Below are positions 36,415 through 48,162 of a DNA stretch of 64,000 bases, piece by piece. Every line of letters begins with the position of its first letter. Position 1 is the first letter of the stretch. The position numbers and the translations under genes were made by a program. The notes beneath the pieces were generated by a model that was not told where the DNA came from, made no database searches, and was given only the letters and a program-made list of their open reading frames with translations. This DNA comes from Agapanthus africanus (taxonomy: Eukaryota > Streptophyta > Magnoliopsida > Asparagales > Amaryllidaceae), in contig JASDDO010000016.1 in the NCBI GenBank assembly GCA_030015575.1, forward strand, positions 178,000,815-178,064,814. The letters are read 5' to 3'.

Positions 36415-36690
36415 TTGACTAAAACCCTTAGCCATTTCTCCCATCATTTTTCCTCCCTCTTCTTCCTCCTACTGCTGCTGCTCCTGCACTCCATTTCCCT
36501 CCCCTCTTCAAGCTCCAAAACACCTCTAAAACTACACCAAAACCCAATCTCCATTTCATTAAAATTTTGCACAATCCCTAGATCTACACATGGAGCTAAA
36601 GAAGCATGGATTTTGGCCACTAGAGGGCAACTCAAGAAAGTTCTTGAGTTGCCAATTGAGGTAATTTCGGGACCATTAGCTAAATTGTAG
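36415..36690 (+). CDS. 91-codon ORF in the LARD-1 LTR, doubtful
   Basis: Repeated at 43888-44163 with one residue changed. It encodes a leucine-rich hydrophobic stretch (residues about 15-27), an S/P-rich part, then GQLKKVLELPIE over the LTR palindrome, crossing the donor-like GAG|GTAATT. Related but frame-broken peptides with a hydrophobic start occur at the same place in fragments a and b and in LARD-2 (9927-10214, 13189-13407, 14656-14898, 28185-28433). It might be an upstream ORF or first exon of an LTR transcript, or chance in a CT-rich tract. No function is assigned. Confidence 0.25.
   Translation: MTKTLSHFSHHFSSLFFLLLLLLLHSISLPSSSSKTPLKLHQNPISISLKFCTIPRSTHGAKEAWILATRGQLKKVLELPIEVISGPLAKL
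36627..36652 (+). promoter_or_regulatory. Conserved LTR palindrome (LARD-1, 5' LTR)
   Basis: Arms GCAACTCAAGAA and TTCTTGAGTTGC separated by AG. Equivalent sites: 9939-9964, 13201-13226, 14621-14646, 28159-28184 and 44100-44125. The GAAnnTTC core is kept in all and resembles two units of a heat-shock element. Confidence 0.55.
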
Positions 36691-37421
36691 CATTTCCTTT
36701 AACCCCAAGTTAAGATTATATCGATATTGTGTGATATTATGGACTTGATGAAAACCTAGTTATGGTTGTGGTGAATTATGGGTTGTAATATGAAATTGAG
36801 GTCAGTAGAGGTTATACCATCACCCTAGTGTATGAATTGGAACCCAAAACCTGAAGCTAGAACCAGAATACGGATTTTAGAAACCGATATCGGGGAAATT
36901 GTGAAATCTGTGAAGGTTAACTTGAATCTGCTATCATACGAGCCACCTGAAAATAATATTGAGTGGACAGTGACATGTGCAGGCACCATTGAACTAACAC
37001 CCCAGACCCCAGCCCCCAATTCCTTCTTGAGGCCGCCGAAATCCCCATTCTGGCCGCAATTTGCGGCGAGACCAGTGAGGAATCCCCTCGTTTTACGTGC
37101 CTGGCCCTATTTCCTCTAGTATTGACCCTGGGTACTTCTAGTTTTGACAGATTCTATCTAGGGTGAAATCTGGGACATATATCCTAAGTTGCTATTTTGG
37201 ATTCGTGTTTCCGTATTCCGTATTTTCATTTCTGCATTGGTGTGTTTCGTTTTACCTCGATTATTTGGCGTTTATACGACGATATAGAGGGTTTATTGAC
37301 GGTTTTGAAGGCGTGCCATAGGTTCTCACCTATAGGCCCCTTATCGTATCGTTTTGGATTTCATGTGTCGTTTTAGCTTGGCTTTGGTGTTAATTGCGTA
37401 TATACGATACTTGCTGTGTAG

Positions 37422-37486
37422 GTACCCCATGAAGACTTCGGGACGACAAGAAAGCGCGTGGCGACGTCGACAAATGAAGACCTAAG
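37422..37486 (+). other. Exon-like block in the LARD-1 LTR
   Basis: 65 bp between TGTGTAG| and CCTAAG|GTGAGTAG. Homologous blocks of 65-70 bp with conserved AG and GT edges occur in LARD-2 (27347-27416), fragment b (donor junction 12401/12402) and fragment a (donor junction 9115/9116). Inferred from sequence only. Confidence 0.4.
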
Positions 37487-40110
37487 GTGAGTAGATTATA
37501 TCTACAGGGGGAAGTCGGGTGGATGGCGTATAGCACCCCCGCAGTCCGTAATTAGTACTATGTAGTATATTTATAGGTGCGATAGTTAGTGTGTTATGGT
37601 TAGTTAGGGGTAGAAATAACTAGCGTAGTTCCTAGTTGCGAACCATAGGATAGATTTGCACCCACACGCATACACTTGTGTGTTTCTTATACTTGCACTG
37701 TGTTTGATGATATGGGATGACTTTGGAGTTGAGTCGATGATGTGGGCTTTGTGCCGCGAGATCGGTGATTTGTTATGATTCGTATTTGGGATACGAAATG
37801 TGATTCTTGCGGGTTTGGGATATGTGTTTACCCCGCATTCATACCATTTAGATGATATCAGTTGTACTAGACTTAGATCAGTACCCCAGATTATATGATA
37901 TGATGATAAGTGACACCCGAAATGTGATGAGATAGTGTGATATTGACCCATACCCAGCTATTGGGATGCCGTACGACGATTTACCGTACGAGCCTATATT
38001 GATGATAGATCCACACTCATGACTTGAGGATGTCATATGATATACTGTATCGTGCGCGATACTATTGAGGCGGAATCACCGACTATTATCTATATATATC
38101 GACTCAGATGTTAGGCGGTTTCCTTACCTGTAGCCCAGCTGGTTAGTTCAGCTGTATAGCTTAGTGTAGTTGCTAGATAAGATTAGACTCATACCTATTT
38201 CAAAACTAGCGGGTCGTGGGTATTTTTAAAAGACAGGTTAAGGGATCTACGGATATTTCAAAAGGCATATCTTTTCATAAAAATACCGTAGCCCCTATTT
38301 TCAAAACCCCATGATTCGTGATATTTCAAAAGGCACCATTTGTAGGACTTATATTAGATTATTGCAGACTAGTTATAGTTGCGTCTAGTATTCAGCTCCC
38401 ACTCTTTTGTGGTTCGCTTTGCATTGCATTCTTATATTATGTTTCATACTCCATTATTGATATCATGCTGTTAGGACACCAGCACCATTACCGATGTTGC
38501 GTATGTACCACGTACACTTACTTGCCGGCTCACACACATCTTCATCGGTAATTGCCATGTCACGTACACCTTAGAAAATACTATTGCTTGTCATAACCTA
38601 TTAACTAATAGTTTAGACATTGTAGTTATTACCTGCTATTTCATGCATACTGTTATTCATTGTTATGCCGCATTCATGGATCCTCATGCATATATTCACT
38701 ATTTTACGCGTTATTGAGGTTTTGGATTTGGATTTCCGTGAGATTTTCTGGATTTGGAGGAAAACCGCAAAAAAACACAAATAAACATATTCTCTCTTTT
38801 AAAATAAAAAGTGCGGTTTTCCCATGATATATGAGTCGTCCACCATGAGTTTGCTGATGGATTTGGAAACCCGATTCGAGGAGACGGATGAACCGTTTCG
38901 GGTACATGGTGGACCCGGTGCGGTACCCCGGGGCAAGAGGAATGTGGTGATGACGTTGAGCCTGGCAGGGGAGTACTACCTACCGGTGATTTTACCCGAC
39001 GCGTCGGATATCCGGAGGATACCGTCGTGGTCTTGAGATTGATGGTAGGGGCCGGTCTGGACTGACGGCGTCTTAGATATTGTGTTTGAGACTTTGAGAT
39101 ATCGAGATATTGGGATTTCATTTTGTGCCGATGCTAGGCACAGTTTTATGCTGATTTCATTACGATACCTTATTTTAAAAATACAAGGAAATCTCACTAA
39201 ATTATGAAAACAGTTGCTTCATGTAAATGTATTCTGTTTTCACGCATTCATATCTCATTCATATGTTATGTTGCTACCTGAGGCACTGACACAGGCACAC
39301 GAGATTGCACTCGGGTTAGATATTTACCCTAGCCTTGTTATAGGCTGCATGTTATATTGAGGATTTTATATACTGATCGTATTGACCTAGGATTATGTCT
39401 TGCTTTCGGTTTCTGCTTGTAGATGTTTCTATTCACGAGTTGGCAACTCACCCCCGTTGTGCCACAGTTCTTGCAGGTTCTGCCGTACAGGTTTCATTGC
39501 GGCATTTCTGGCACACTACCTTCTTGCGGGTGATTTGCTTTTGGTAGGTGGATTCTTTTGCATCAAGAACCACCATTGTATTTATTTTATTCATTGTATC
39601 TAGAATTTCCATCAACCAAAATTTGTATATTGTTTCAGACCTAGATTTTAGTGATGTATTATTCGACCTTAGAGTCGCGCTTAGTAGTATTGCGGTTTTC
39701 TTGTTGCTTTTAGCTTTCTTTTGGATTTGATCCTCGCCACTTGGCGTTGTATATTATATCGTTGTGTGGTTGTGACCGTCAATTGACGAAGAGCTAGCTC
39801 CCGCTTGGGGATGCCTTTATCATTGCATATATTGTTATCCTTGTTGTACCCCATTCGGGGCCAGTTTTACAAAAGAAACTCTGCCGAAATTTTTAGAAAA
39901 GATTGTACTGTTTTTAGAATGCATATTCGGCTTAGTTATTTAAAAACCCTGATTTCAAACATGTTTTTCTTCTCCTCTTTAAACCAGTTTCTTTACTTAT
40001 TCTTAAAAATGGTTTTAGATTTCTGGGCTTTTGGCTTACTTGGATCAGATGGAGTCCTATAGACTTCATATGGTTCAAGGGCCAGTCACGTGCTCTTTCG
40101 GGTCGTGACA

Positions 40111-43100
40111 AAGTTGGTATCAGAGCGCTAGGTTGACCTTGGTTCGAGTTTAAGTTTGACTATGTGGAGCCTAGGGCGTTTATATATATACGGAACTTAG
40201 GCTTGACCTTACGGAACTTAGACTTGGTCGAGGGGGTATTAGACCCGAACTTTCGTCGTACTAGGATGACCCTTGGTTGATGGAATAGGTGACTAAAGTA
40301 GAGTGACGTACCGTTGGTATGTTCCGCGGCATACTTACGACACGCCACTCCGCTTAAGGAACCTTAGGATGTACATATTTTCGAGATCAGTGATTCTCTT
40401 TATATCCAGGATTTTACGTCCATTTGAGATCCCCGATTCTATTAGCTTCATGATCATAACTTTATTGATGCTGTTCCTTCTTATGATCATGTATTTCCTT
40501 TGGATCTGTTGTTCTCTTCCTTACCATTGATCTGCTCTCTTCGATACTCGATTGAGGTTCATGTCGCCAGGTTTGAGCGCAGTTTGGGCTGCTGCTAGGG
40601 TTACAGTCAGTGCGAGCTCGTCTGGTACGAGGGCTGGCCATTGTGTTTTCTGGTGACATGGGAACGTCTCGAGTTGGCATTGATGATTGCGACCTCTAGT
40701 GGAGGCGAGTGCTTGGTTTTACACCGGATGATCGGGCTATTGTTAGAGCTGCCAGTTGAGAGAGAACTGTTGATGTACAGCATACCTCAGAGATTATGAT
40801 GTCGCCTACCGTGCAGACAGATGGACCAGCTGTTGCTGAGATTGACAGGATGTCGCTTCCGAAGCTTACGAGCTGAGATTGCCGGAGCTTTCAGGCAGAT
40901 ATGAGACAGATGATAGCTAATCTACCCGATTTGAGAGACGAAGGTGATTCGTCCGATTTTGCGCCGGAGCGGGCCCAGTTGAGTTGAAGATTTCCAGTGT
41001 GGAGAGTCTTACTCGGATCTAGAGCAGCCCGATTCAGAGATGACCGCCAATGCGTTGCCTTTCCTGGAGGATTGAGGCGTTGTTCGGCGTACAGGCAAAT
41101 GAGCCAGTTGCTGCTGCAAATGACGAGATACCGCCCAGATGGTTGGAGCTACTGCAGCATGAGCATATACTTAGAGAGATGATACCGAGTCGCTAGTCAC
41201 CTGAGGATGAATGACTAGGACATGTGGTTCGCTCGTTACCGATGCGAGGTCATCAGATAGATTGTTTCCAGCTAGAGACGACTTCACGCAGGTTCGTTGA
41301 GAGTCGATAGAGACGATCGAATGTCAGGAGCCCATTTTCCAAGTTTAAAGTATACGGAAAGACATGCAGGTGATTCTATGGACCCTCTAGAAGAATGAAA
41401 CCCTAACTCGACTTAATGACCGTGTGAAAGCCTTTGAACCTTAGGGTTTGCGGCAGTTCCACGGCGCCATTAGTGAGGCTTGGGTTTGCCCTTCTACGGC
41501 TGGACCACCGACGCTGTGGCATGTACTCGATGCTATTAAACTGTACCCATGATGTGATCTCTTGGGGGATTATGAGGTTCTGACGAGTCGATCGGATGAT
41601 TCGACATCATTCGGATATCGTGTGATGGGATGCGTTGCTTGGGATACTCCAGATATGAGGATAGCTGTTGGAGTATAGTCCATGCAGCCACGATGAGACG
41701 AGTCCGAATCAGTCGACATTGACGCAGAGTGAAGAAAAGAGTTCGCAAGATATTTCGACGAGATGACGTCCCACTCCGCCGACATCAGAGACGGGATACG
41801 CACCCAGAGGCGTTGCATATGGATATATCTTCCAGAAAGAAGCGCGATAAGGATGCAGCCGTTCCGGAACAAGATTAGCTTCAGCAATGGATGATGACTT
41901 CCGGGAAATATGGCAGGAAATGAGATTTGAGAAGGAAACCTCGACAGGACCTTTCCGGAATACGATACGAGAAGACCTAGACCCAGGGGTGGTCATGTTG
42001 CGCACACCAGCAGGCCAGAGTTCGGTATCGTCGACGAGGTAGTTGGCCAGGTTCGGATAAAGGAACTTACCAAGATGCAGTGCGAATTGATCAAGGACGG
42101 ACGAGTATTCAGTATTCCTCCGATGGTTAGGACGCGTTCCCGAGGACCTGTTCGGCCTGACATCTTCTACAGAATGATGAAGCTACAGAGTACGCGATTT
42201 CGAGTCCGTGCGAGAGACTTCAGATTGACCGTGGCCGAGAACAGTGCAGTGCGTAGATAGCAAGGCGTGACGTCATAGTGGACGACAATAGAGACAGGTG
42301 GAACCAGAGGTTCGGGCGAGACGCTGACGAGCTGTCATTGCTTCCCGTCGAGACCAGAGGTCAGATATGCTTACAGAGGCATTGGGATACAACCAGATTC
42401 CGAGAAATATTGTGCTGAGGACACAGATGTCTTTTGAGCGAGAAGAGGTTGTGCAGGAGAGCCAGCCTCTGTACGGTTCGGCATAGGCGAGATCGGAAGA
42501 GACCTTGAGCAGGATTCCTTCCAGGACATTGCTGCAATGATGTTTGCACCCAGGATCAGATGTGTGACGTGCTTCTAGAGAGCCAGAGGCCGACGCCAGT
42601 GATATGCTGCCTTACGAGTGGTCGTGAGGATTGACCGAGAGATGACCAGAGAAGTGCCAGAACGGAATCGTCCCCGTTAGCCACCTGACAGGGCCGAGGA
42701 GCCGATTGGCTGCAAGATAGGAAATCCGCAAAGAAGATAAGGACCCAGAGTCAGAGGACGCCAGACCGTGAGCAAGAGACAAGTAGATATCCTGCGCTGC
42801 TAGCAGTGGATGCACCGACTCCTTCTCGACCCCGAAGGAAGAACTACCGACGACGGTATTTATGTGACTCGATTATCACGTATCCGTCATTTTGGGATTT
42901 CGGTATTTTGGACGTTCTGTTTGCATGATTTAGTTTTGAAGATTGAGTTTCATGATATTTGTTTCATGCACCCACTGGATATTTATATATTTTTTGCGCA
43001 TAGTTATTACATTTGAGATATTGATTGAGATTTCATGCCAACCGTATGCAATGATTTGATTTGCACTCCCAGCGTAGTTTTCATGCACCTTTAGTGTTTT

Positions 43101-43459
43101 GATATACGATTTTGGTGCACGCCAGATGCACTAAATCGGGATTCTTCGTGCATGTCACATGCACCTGATTTTTTTCTGTCAGGCACACGCGTTGCCTACG
43201 ACAGATGTTTCGTGCACACTAGTTGCACCTAGATGTTGTTTTGTACACCTGTTTGACACATATATGGATTTTGATTCCTTGCGCACCAGACGCATAGGAT
43301 ATTCTTAAATATGCATTTTGGGGAATTGATTCTAGTAGAGCAGTACATTTATATGATATCCTTTATGTATTGATGTTTTCGGAGCCCCGACAAATTGGAT
43401 TATTACTGAAATTGTTTTAGTATTGGGGGTTTAAATTTAAATTCGGGGACCGAATTTCT
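40111..43459 (+). other. Internal region of LARD-1, non-coding
   Basis: 3.35 kb starting with the iMet primer site TGGTATCAGAGC (40115-40126). The longest frames are about 100 codons and none carries a zinc knuckle or a protease, RT or integrase motif. 40302-40306 is the unoccupied counterpart of the site where D sits in LARD-2. A hairpin array lies at 43115-43294. Matches LARD-2 internal sequence in pieces. Confidence 0.75.
43115..43294 (+). repeat. Short hairpin array in LARD-1
   Basis: GTGCA/TGCAC at 43115-43131; GTGCATG/CATGCAC at 43148-43164; AGGCA/TGCCT inside CTGTC/GACAG at 43176-43204; GTGCA/TGCAC at 43212-43228; TGCG/CGCA at 43280-43294. Members match individual hairpins of the LARD-2 array, with paired changes. 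Confidence 0.75.
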
Positions 43460-43474
43460 TTAAGGGGGGTAGAT
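43460..43474 (+). other. Polypurine tract of LARD-1
   Basis: TTAAGGGGGGTAGAT immediately before the 3' LTR start TGTAAC at 43475. Confidence 0.85.
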
Positions 43475-46400
43475 TGTAACATTTTCAAAAAGATAAAATA
43501 TTAATTTTGGGAATTTTTATAATTTAATATTATTTTATTGATTATTTTAATATTAAATCTATAATTAAATGCAAATAGATAGGAAAAATTTGAGAAAATT
43601 ATGAAAAATTCTAAAATAGGGTAGATTAGAGAATTATGACATTTTAAAGTTTTTGTGATTAGTTTGACACTAAATTAGTGCTAATCGCGATTAAAAATCG
43701 CTAATCGTTTTTTTTAGCATTTTTGTGCAAAACTTGCACATATCATTTTTATCACACTTGTGCATTTTCTACCATGTTACTTTGGGTTTACTATTGGTGT
43801 GAGAAGGTTTTGAGAGAAAGGAAAAGGAAATAAAAGAGAAAAGATTAAAGAATGGAGGGTTGGTGAGAAGAGAGGTATGGGGCATCATTGACTAAAACCC
43901 TTAGCCATTTCTCCCATCATTTTTCCTCCCTCTTCTTCCTCCTACTGCTGCTGCTCCTGCACTCCATTTCCCTCCCCTCTTCAAGCTCCAAAACACCTCT
44001 AAAACTACACCAAAACCCAATCTCCATTTCATTAAAATTGTGCACAATCCCTAGATCTACACATGGAGCTAAAGAAGCATGGATTTTGGCCACTAGAGGG
44101 CAACTCAAGAAAGTTCTTGAGTTGCCAATTGAGGTAATTTCGGGACCATTAGCTAAATTGTAGCATTTCCTTTAACCCCAAGTTAAGATTATATCAATAT
44201 TATGTGATATTATGGACTTGATGAAAACCTAGTTAGGGTTGTGGTGAATTATGGGTTGTAATATGAAATTGAGGTCAGTAGAGGTTCTTGAGTTGCCAAT
44301 TGAGGTAATTTCGGGACCATTAGCTAAATTGTAGCATTTCCTTTAACCCCAAGTTAAGATTATATCAATATTATGTGATATTATGGACTTGATGAAAACC
44401 TAGTTAGGGTTGTGGTGAATTATGGGTTGTAATATGAAATTGAGGTCAGTAGAGGTTATACCATCACCCTAGTGTATGAATTGGAACCCAAAACCTGAAG
44501 CTAGAACCAGAATACGGATTTTAGAAACCGATATCGGGGAAATTGTGAAATCTGTGAAGGTTAACTTGAATCTGCTATCATACGAGCCACCTGAAAATAA
44601 TATTGAGTGGACAGTGACATGTGCAGGCACCATTGAACCAACACCCCAGACCCCAGCCCCCAATTCCTTCTTGAGGCCGCCGAAATCCCCATTTTGGCCG
44701 CAATTTGCGGCCAGACCAGTGAGGAATCCCCTCGTTTTGCGTGCCTGGCCCTATTTCCTCTAGTATTGACCCTGGGTACTTCTAGTTTTGACAGATTCTA
44801 TCTAGGGTGAAATCTGGGACATATATCCTAAGTTGCTATTTTGGATTCGTGTTTCCGTATTCCGTATTTTCATTTCTGCATTGGTGTGTTTCGTTTTACC
44901 TCGACTATTTGGCGTTTATACGACGATATAGAGGGTTTATTAACGGTTTTGAAGGCGTGCCATAGGTTCTCACCTATAGGCCCCTTATCGTATCGTTTTG
45001 GATTTCATGTGCCGTTTTAGCTGGGCTTTGGTGTTAATTGCGTATATACGATACTTGCTGTGTAGGTACCCCATGAAGACTTCGGGACGACAAGAAAACG
45101 CGTGGCGATGTCGACAAATGAAGACCTAAGGTGAGTAGATTATATCTACAGGGGGAAGTCGGGTGGATGGCGTATAGCACCCCCGCAGTCCGTAATTAGT
45201 ACTATGTAGTATATTTATAGGTGCGATAGTTAGTGTGTTATGGTTAGTTAGGGATAGAAATAACTAGCGTAGTTCCTAGTTGCGAACCATAGGATAGATT
45301 TGCACCCACACGCATACACTTGTGTGTTTCTTATACTTGCACTGTGTTTGATGATATGGGATGACTTTGGAGTTGAGTCGATGATGTGGGCTTTGTGCCG
45401 CGAGATCGGTGATTTGTTATGATTCGTATTTGGGATACGAAATGTGATTCTTGCGGGTTTGGGATATGTGTTTACCCCGCATTCATACCTTGTAGATGAT
45501 ATCAGTTGTACTAGACTTAGATCAGTACCCCAGATTATATGATATGATGATAAGTGACACCCGAAATGTGATGAGATAGTGTGATATTGACCCATACCCA
45601 GCTATTGGGATGCCGTACGACGATTTACCGTACGAGCCTATATTGATGATAGATCCGCACTCATGACTTGAGGATGTCATATGATATACTGTATCGTGCG
45701 CGATACTATTGAGGCGGAATCACCGACTATTATCTATATATATCGACTCAGATGTTAGGCGGTTTCCTTACCTGTAGCCCAGCTGGTTAGTTCAGCTGTA
45801 TAGCTTAGTGTAGTTGCTAGATAAGATTAGACTCATACCTATTTCAAAACTAGCGGGTCGTGGGTATTTTTAAAAGACAGGTTAAGGGATCTTCGGATAT
45901 TTCAAAAGGCATATCTTTTCATAAAAATACCGTAGCCCCTATTTTCAAAACCCCATGATTCGTGATATTTCAAAAGGCACCATTTGTAGGACTTATATTA
46001 GATTATTGCAGACTAGTTATAGTTGCGTCTAGTATTCAGCTCCCACTCTTTTGTGGTTCGCTTTGCATTGCATTCTTATATTATGTTTCATACTCCATTA
46101 TTGATATCATGCTGTTAGGACACCAGCACCATTACCGATGTTGCGTATGTACCACGTACACTTACTTGCCGGCTCACACACATCTTCATCGGTAATTGCC
46201 ATGTCACGTACACCTTAGAAAATACTATTGCTTGTCATAACCTATTAACTAATAGTTTAGACATTGTAGTTATTACCTGCTATTTCATGCATACTGTTAT
46301 TCATTGTTATGCCGCATTCATGGATCCTCATGCATATATTCACTATTTTACGCGTTATTGAGGTTTTGGATTTGGATTTCCATGAGATTTTCTGGATTTG

Positions 46401-47754
46401 GAGGAAAACCGCAAAAAAACACAAATAAACATATTCTTTCTTTTAAAATAAAAAGTGCGGTTTTCCCATGATATATGAGTCGTCCACCATGAGTTTGCTG
46501 ATGGATTTGGAAACCCGATTCGAGGAGACGGATGAACCGTTTCGGGTACATGGTGGACCCGGTGCGGTACCCCGGGGCAAGAGGAATGTGGTGATGACGT
46601 TGAGCCTGGCAGGGGAGTACTACCTACCGGTGATTTTACCCAACGCGTCGGATATCCGGAGGATACCGTCGTGGTCTTGAGATTGATGGTAGGGGCCGGT
46701 CTGGACTGACGGCGTCTTAGATATTGTGTTTGAGACTTTGAGATATCGAGATATTGGGATTTCATTTTGTGCCGATGCTAGGCACAGTTTTATGCTGATT
46801 TCAATACGATACCTTATTTTAAAAATACAAGGAAATCTCACTAAATTATGAAAACAGTTGCTTCATGTAAATGTATTCTGTTTTCACGCATTCATATCTC
46901 ATTCATATGTTATGTTGCTACCTGAGGCACTGACACAGGCACACGAGATTGCACTCGGGTTAGATATTTACCCTAGCCTTGTTATAGGCTGCATGTTATA
47001 TTGAGGATTTTATATACTGATCGTATTGACCTAGGATTATGTCTTGCTTTCGGTTTCTGCTTGTAGGTGTTTCTATTCACGAGTTGGCAACTCACCCCCG
47101 TTGTGCCACAGTTCTTGCAGGTTCTGCCGTACAGGTTTCATTGCGGCATTTCTGGCACACTACCTTCTTGCGGGTGATTTGCTTTTGGTAGGTGGATTCT
47201 TTTGCATCAAGAACCACCATTGTATTTATTTTATTCATTGTATCTAGAATTTCCATCAACCAAAATTTGTATATTGTTTCAGACCTAGATTTTAGTGATG
47301 TATTATTCGACCTTAGAGTCGCGCTTAGTAGTATTGCGGTTTTCTTGTTGCTTTTAGCTTTCTTTTGGATTTGATCCTCGCCACTTGGCGTTGTATATTA
47401 TATCGTTGTGTGGTTGTGACCGTCAATTGACAAAGAGCTAGCTCCCGCTTGGGGATGCCTTTATCATTGCATATATTGTTATCCTTGTTGTACCCCATTC
47501 GGGGCCAGTTTTACAAAAGAAACTCTGCCGAAATTTTTAGAAAAGATTGTACTGTTTTTAGGATGCATATTCGGCTTAGTTATTTAAAAACCCTGATTTC
47601 AAACATGTTTTTCTTCACCTCTTTAAACCAGTTTCTTTACTTATTCTTAAAAATGGTTTTAGATTTCTGGGCTTTTGGCTTACTTGGATCAGATGGAGTC
47701 CTATAGACTTCATATGGTTCAAGGGCCAGTCACGTGCTCTTTCGGGTCGTGACA
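43475..47754 (+). repeat. 3' LTR of LARD-1, 4,280 bp
   Basis: Same edges and blocks as the 5' LTR. It contains a 171-bp tandem duplication, units 44113-44283 and 44284-44454, that is absent from the 5' LTR. Confidence 0.9.
44113..44454 (+). repeat. 171-bp tandem duplication starting at a palindrome centre
   Basis: Both units start GTTCTTGAGTTGCC. The start is the midpoint of the LTR palindrome, and the original sequence after the unit also begins GTT, a 3-bp microhomology. Confidence 0.9.
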
Positions 47755-48129
47755 GTATATACCATTGCTTAATGTACCTGACCCAATCAGAACTTGATTA
47801 AGGTGAATGTTTACAACATTACTTACAAACGCAAATTCATAACCTTCTTTAGAAATCAAAGATACAGAAATGATATTACAAGTTGCGTTGGGTACAAAAA
47901 AGCAATTACGTAAAACCAAAACATGTCCATCTGACATTCCCAGGTGATAGTCCCCCACGGCCTTAGCATCCATGCTAGCTCCGTTTGCAACTTTGAGGGT
48001 CATGTCACCTGCCTTCAAAACCCTATGGTTTCTCAACGCCTGCAAAGAATTACAGATATGAGATCCTGATCCGGTATCCAATACCCAGGAAGTAGAGTTT
48101 ATTGATAGACAGTTTTCAATAACATACAC
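47755..48129 (-). pseudogene. Copia protease and start of integrase (Copia-B)
   Basis: The frame starts at 48129 after the gag stop and carries VLDTGSGSHIC, the active-site motif of copia aspartic protease, which cleaves the polyprotein. It continues through FVPNATCNIISVS and GSGTLSNGIYC and is then cut by LARD-1; the remainder resumes at 36000. The protease part is itself open, in the same frame as gag, separated by one TAG. Confidence 0.85.
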
Positions 48130-48162
48130 ACCTGAAGCTGAAGCCGCAACTTGCTTCAGATC

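Larger units (their letters stand above)
36001..40110 (+). repeat. 5' LTR of LARD-1, 4,110 bp
   Basis: Edges TGTAACATTTTC...GGTCGTGACA. Conserved blocks shared with the other LARD LTRs: palindrome 36627-36652, donor-like GAG|GTAATT at 36660/36661, exon-like block 37422-37486 with donor AAG|GTGAGTAG, a GTAGAT/ATCTAC hairpin at 37491-37505, and a CACGTG box at about 40088. Between blocks it differs strongly from fragments a, b and LARD-2. Confidence 0.9.
36001..47754 (+). mobile_element. LARD-1: complete giant-LTR non-autonomous element
   Basis: 5' LTR 36001-40110, iMet primer site 40115-40126, 3.36-kb non-coding centre, polypurine tract 43460-43474, 3' LTR 43475-47754. The exact target duplication GTATA is at 35996-36000 and 47755-47759. 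The LTRs are 4,110 and 4,280 bp; the size difference is a 171-bp tandem duplication in the 3' copy. About 30 substitutions between them by eye (0.7%) indicate recent movement. LTR length, short centre and lack of genes match LARDs as first described from barley (4.5-kb LTRs, 3.5-kb centre). TGTAACA ends and the AAGGGGGGTAGAT tract suggest a Tekay/Del-like gypsy partner supplying proteins. Confidence 0.9.

Noticed and set aside
38318..39730. Series of 60-136 codon frames in the LARD-1 LTR, repeated at 45962-47374
   Set aside because: They recur only because the LTR is duplicated; frames are not conserved in other LARD LTRs and no protein family is recognisable.
40111..43459. Host gene or hidden pol in the LARD-1 centre
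   Set aside because: No frame over about 105 codons and no protease, RT, integrase or zinc-knuckle motif on either strand.
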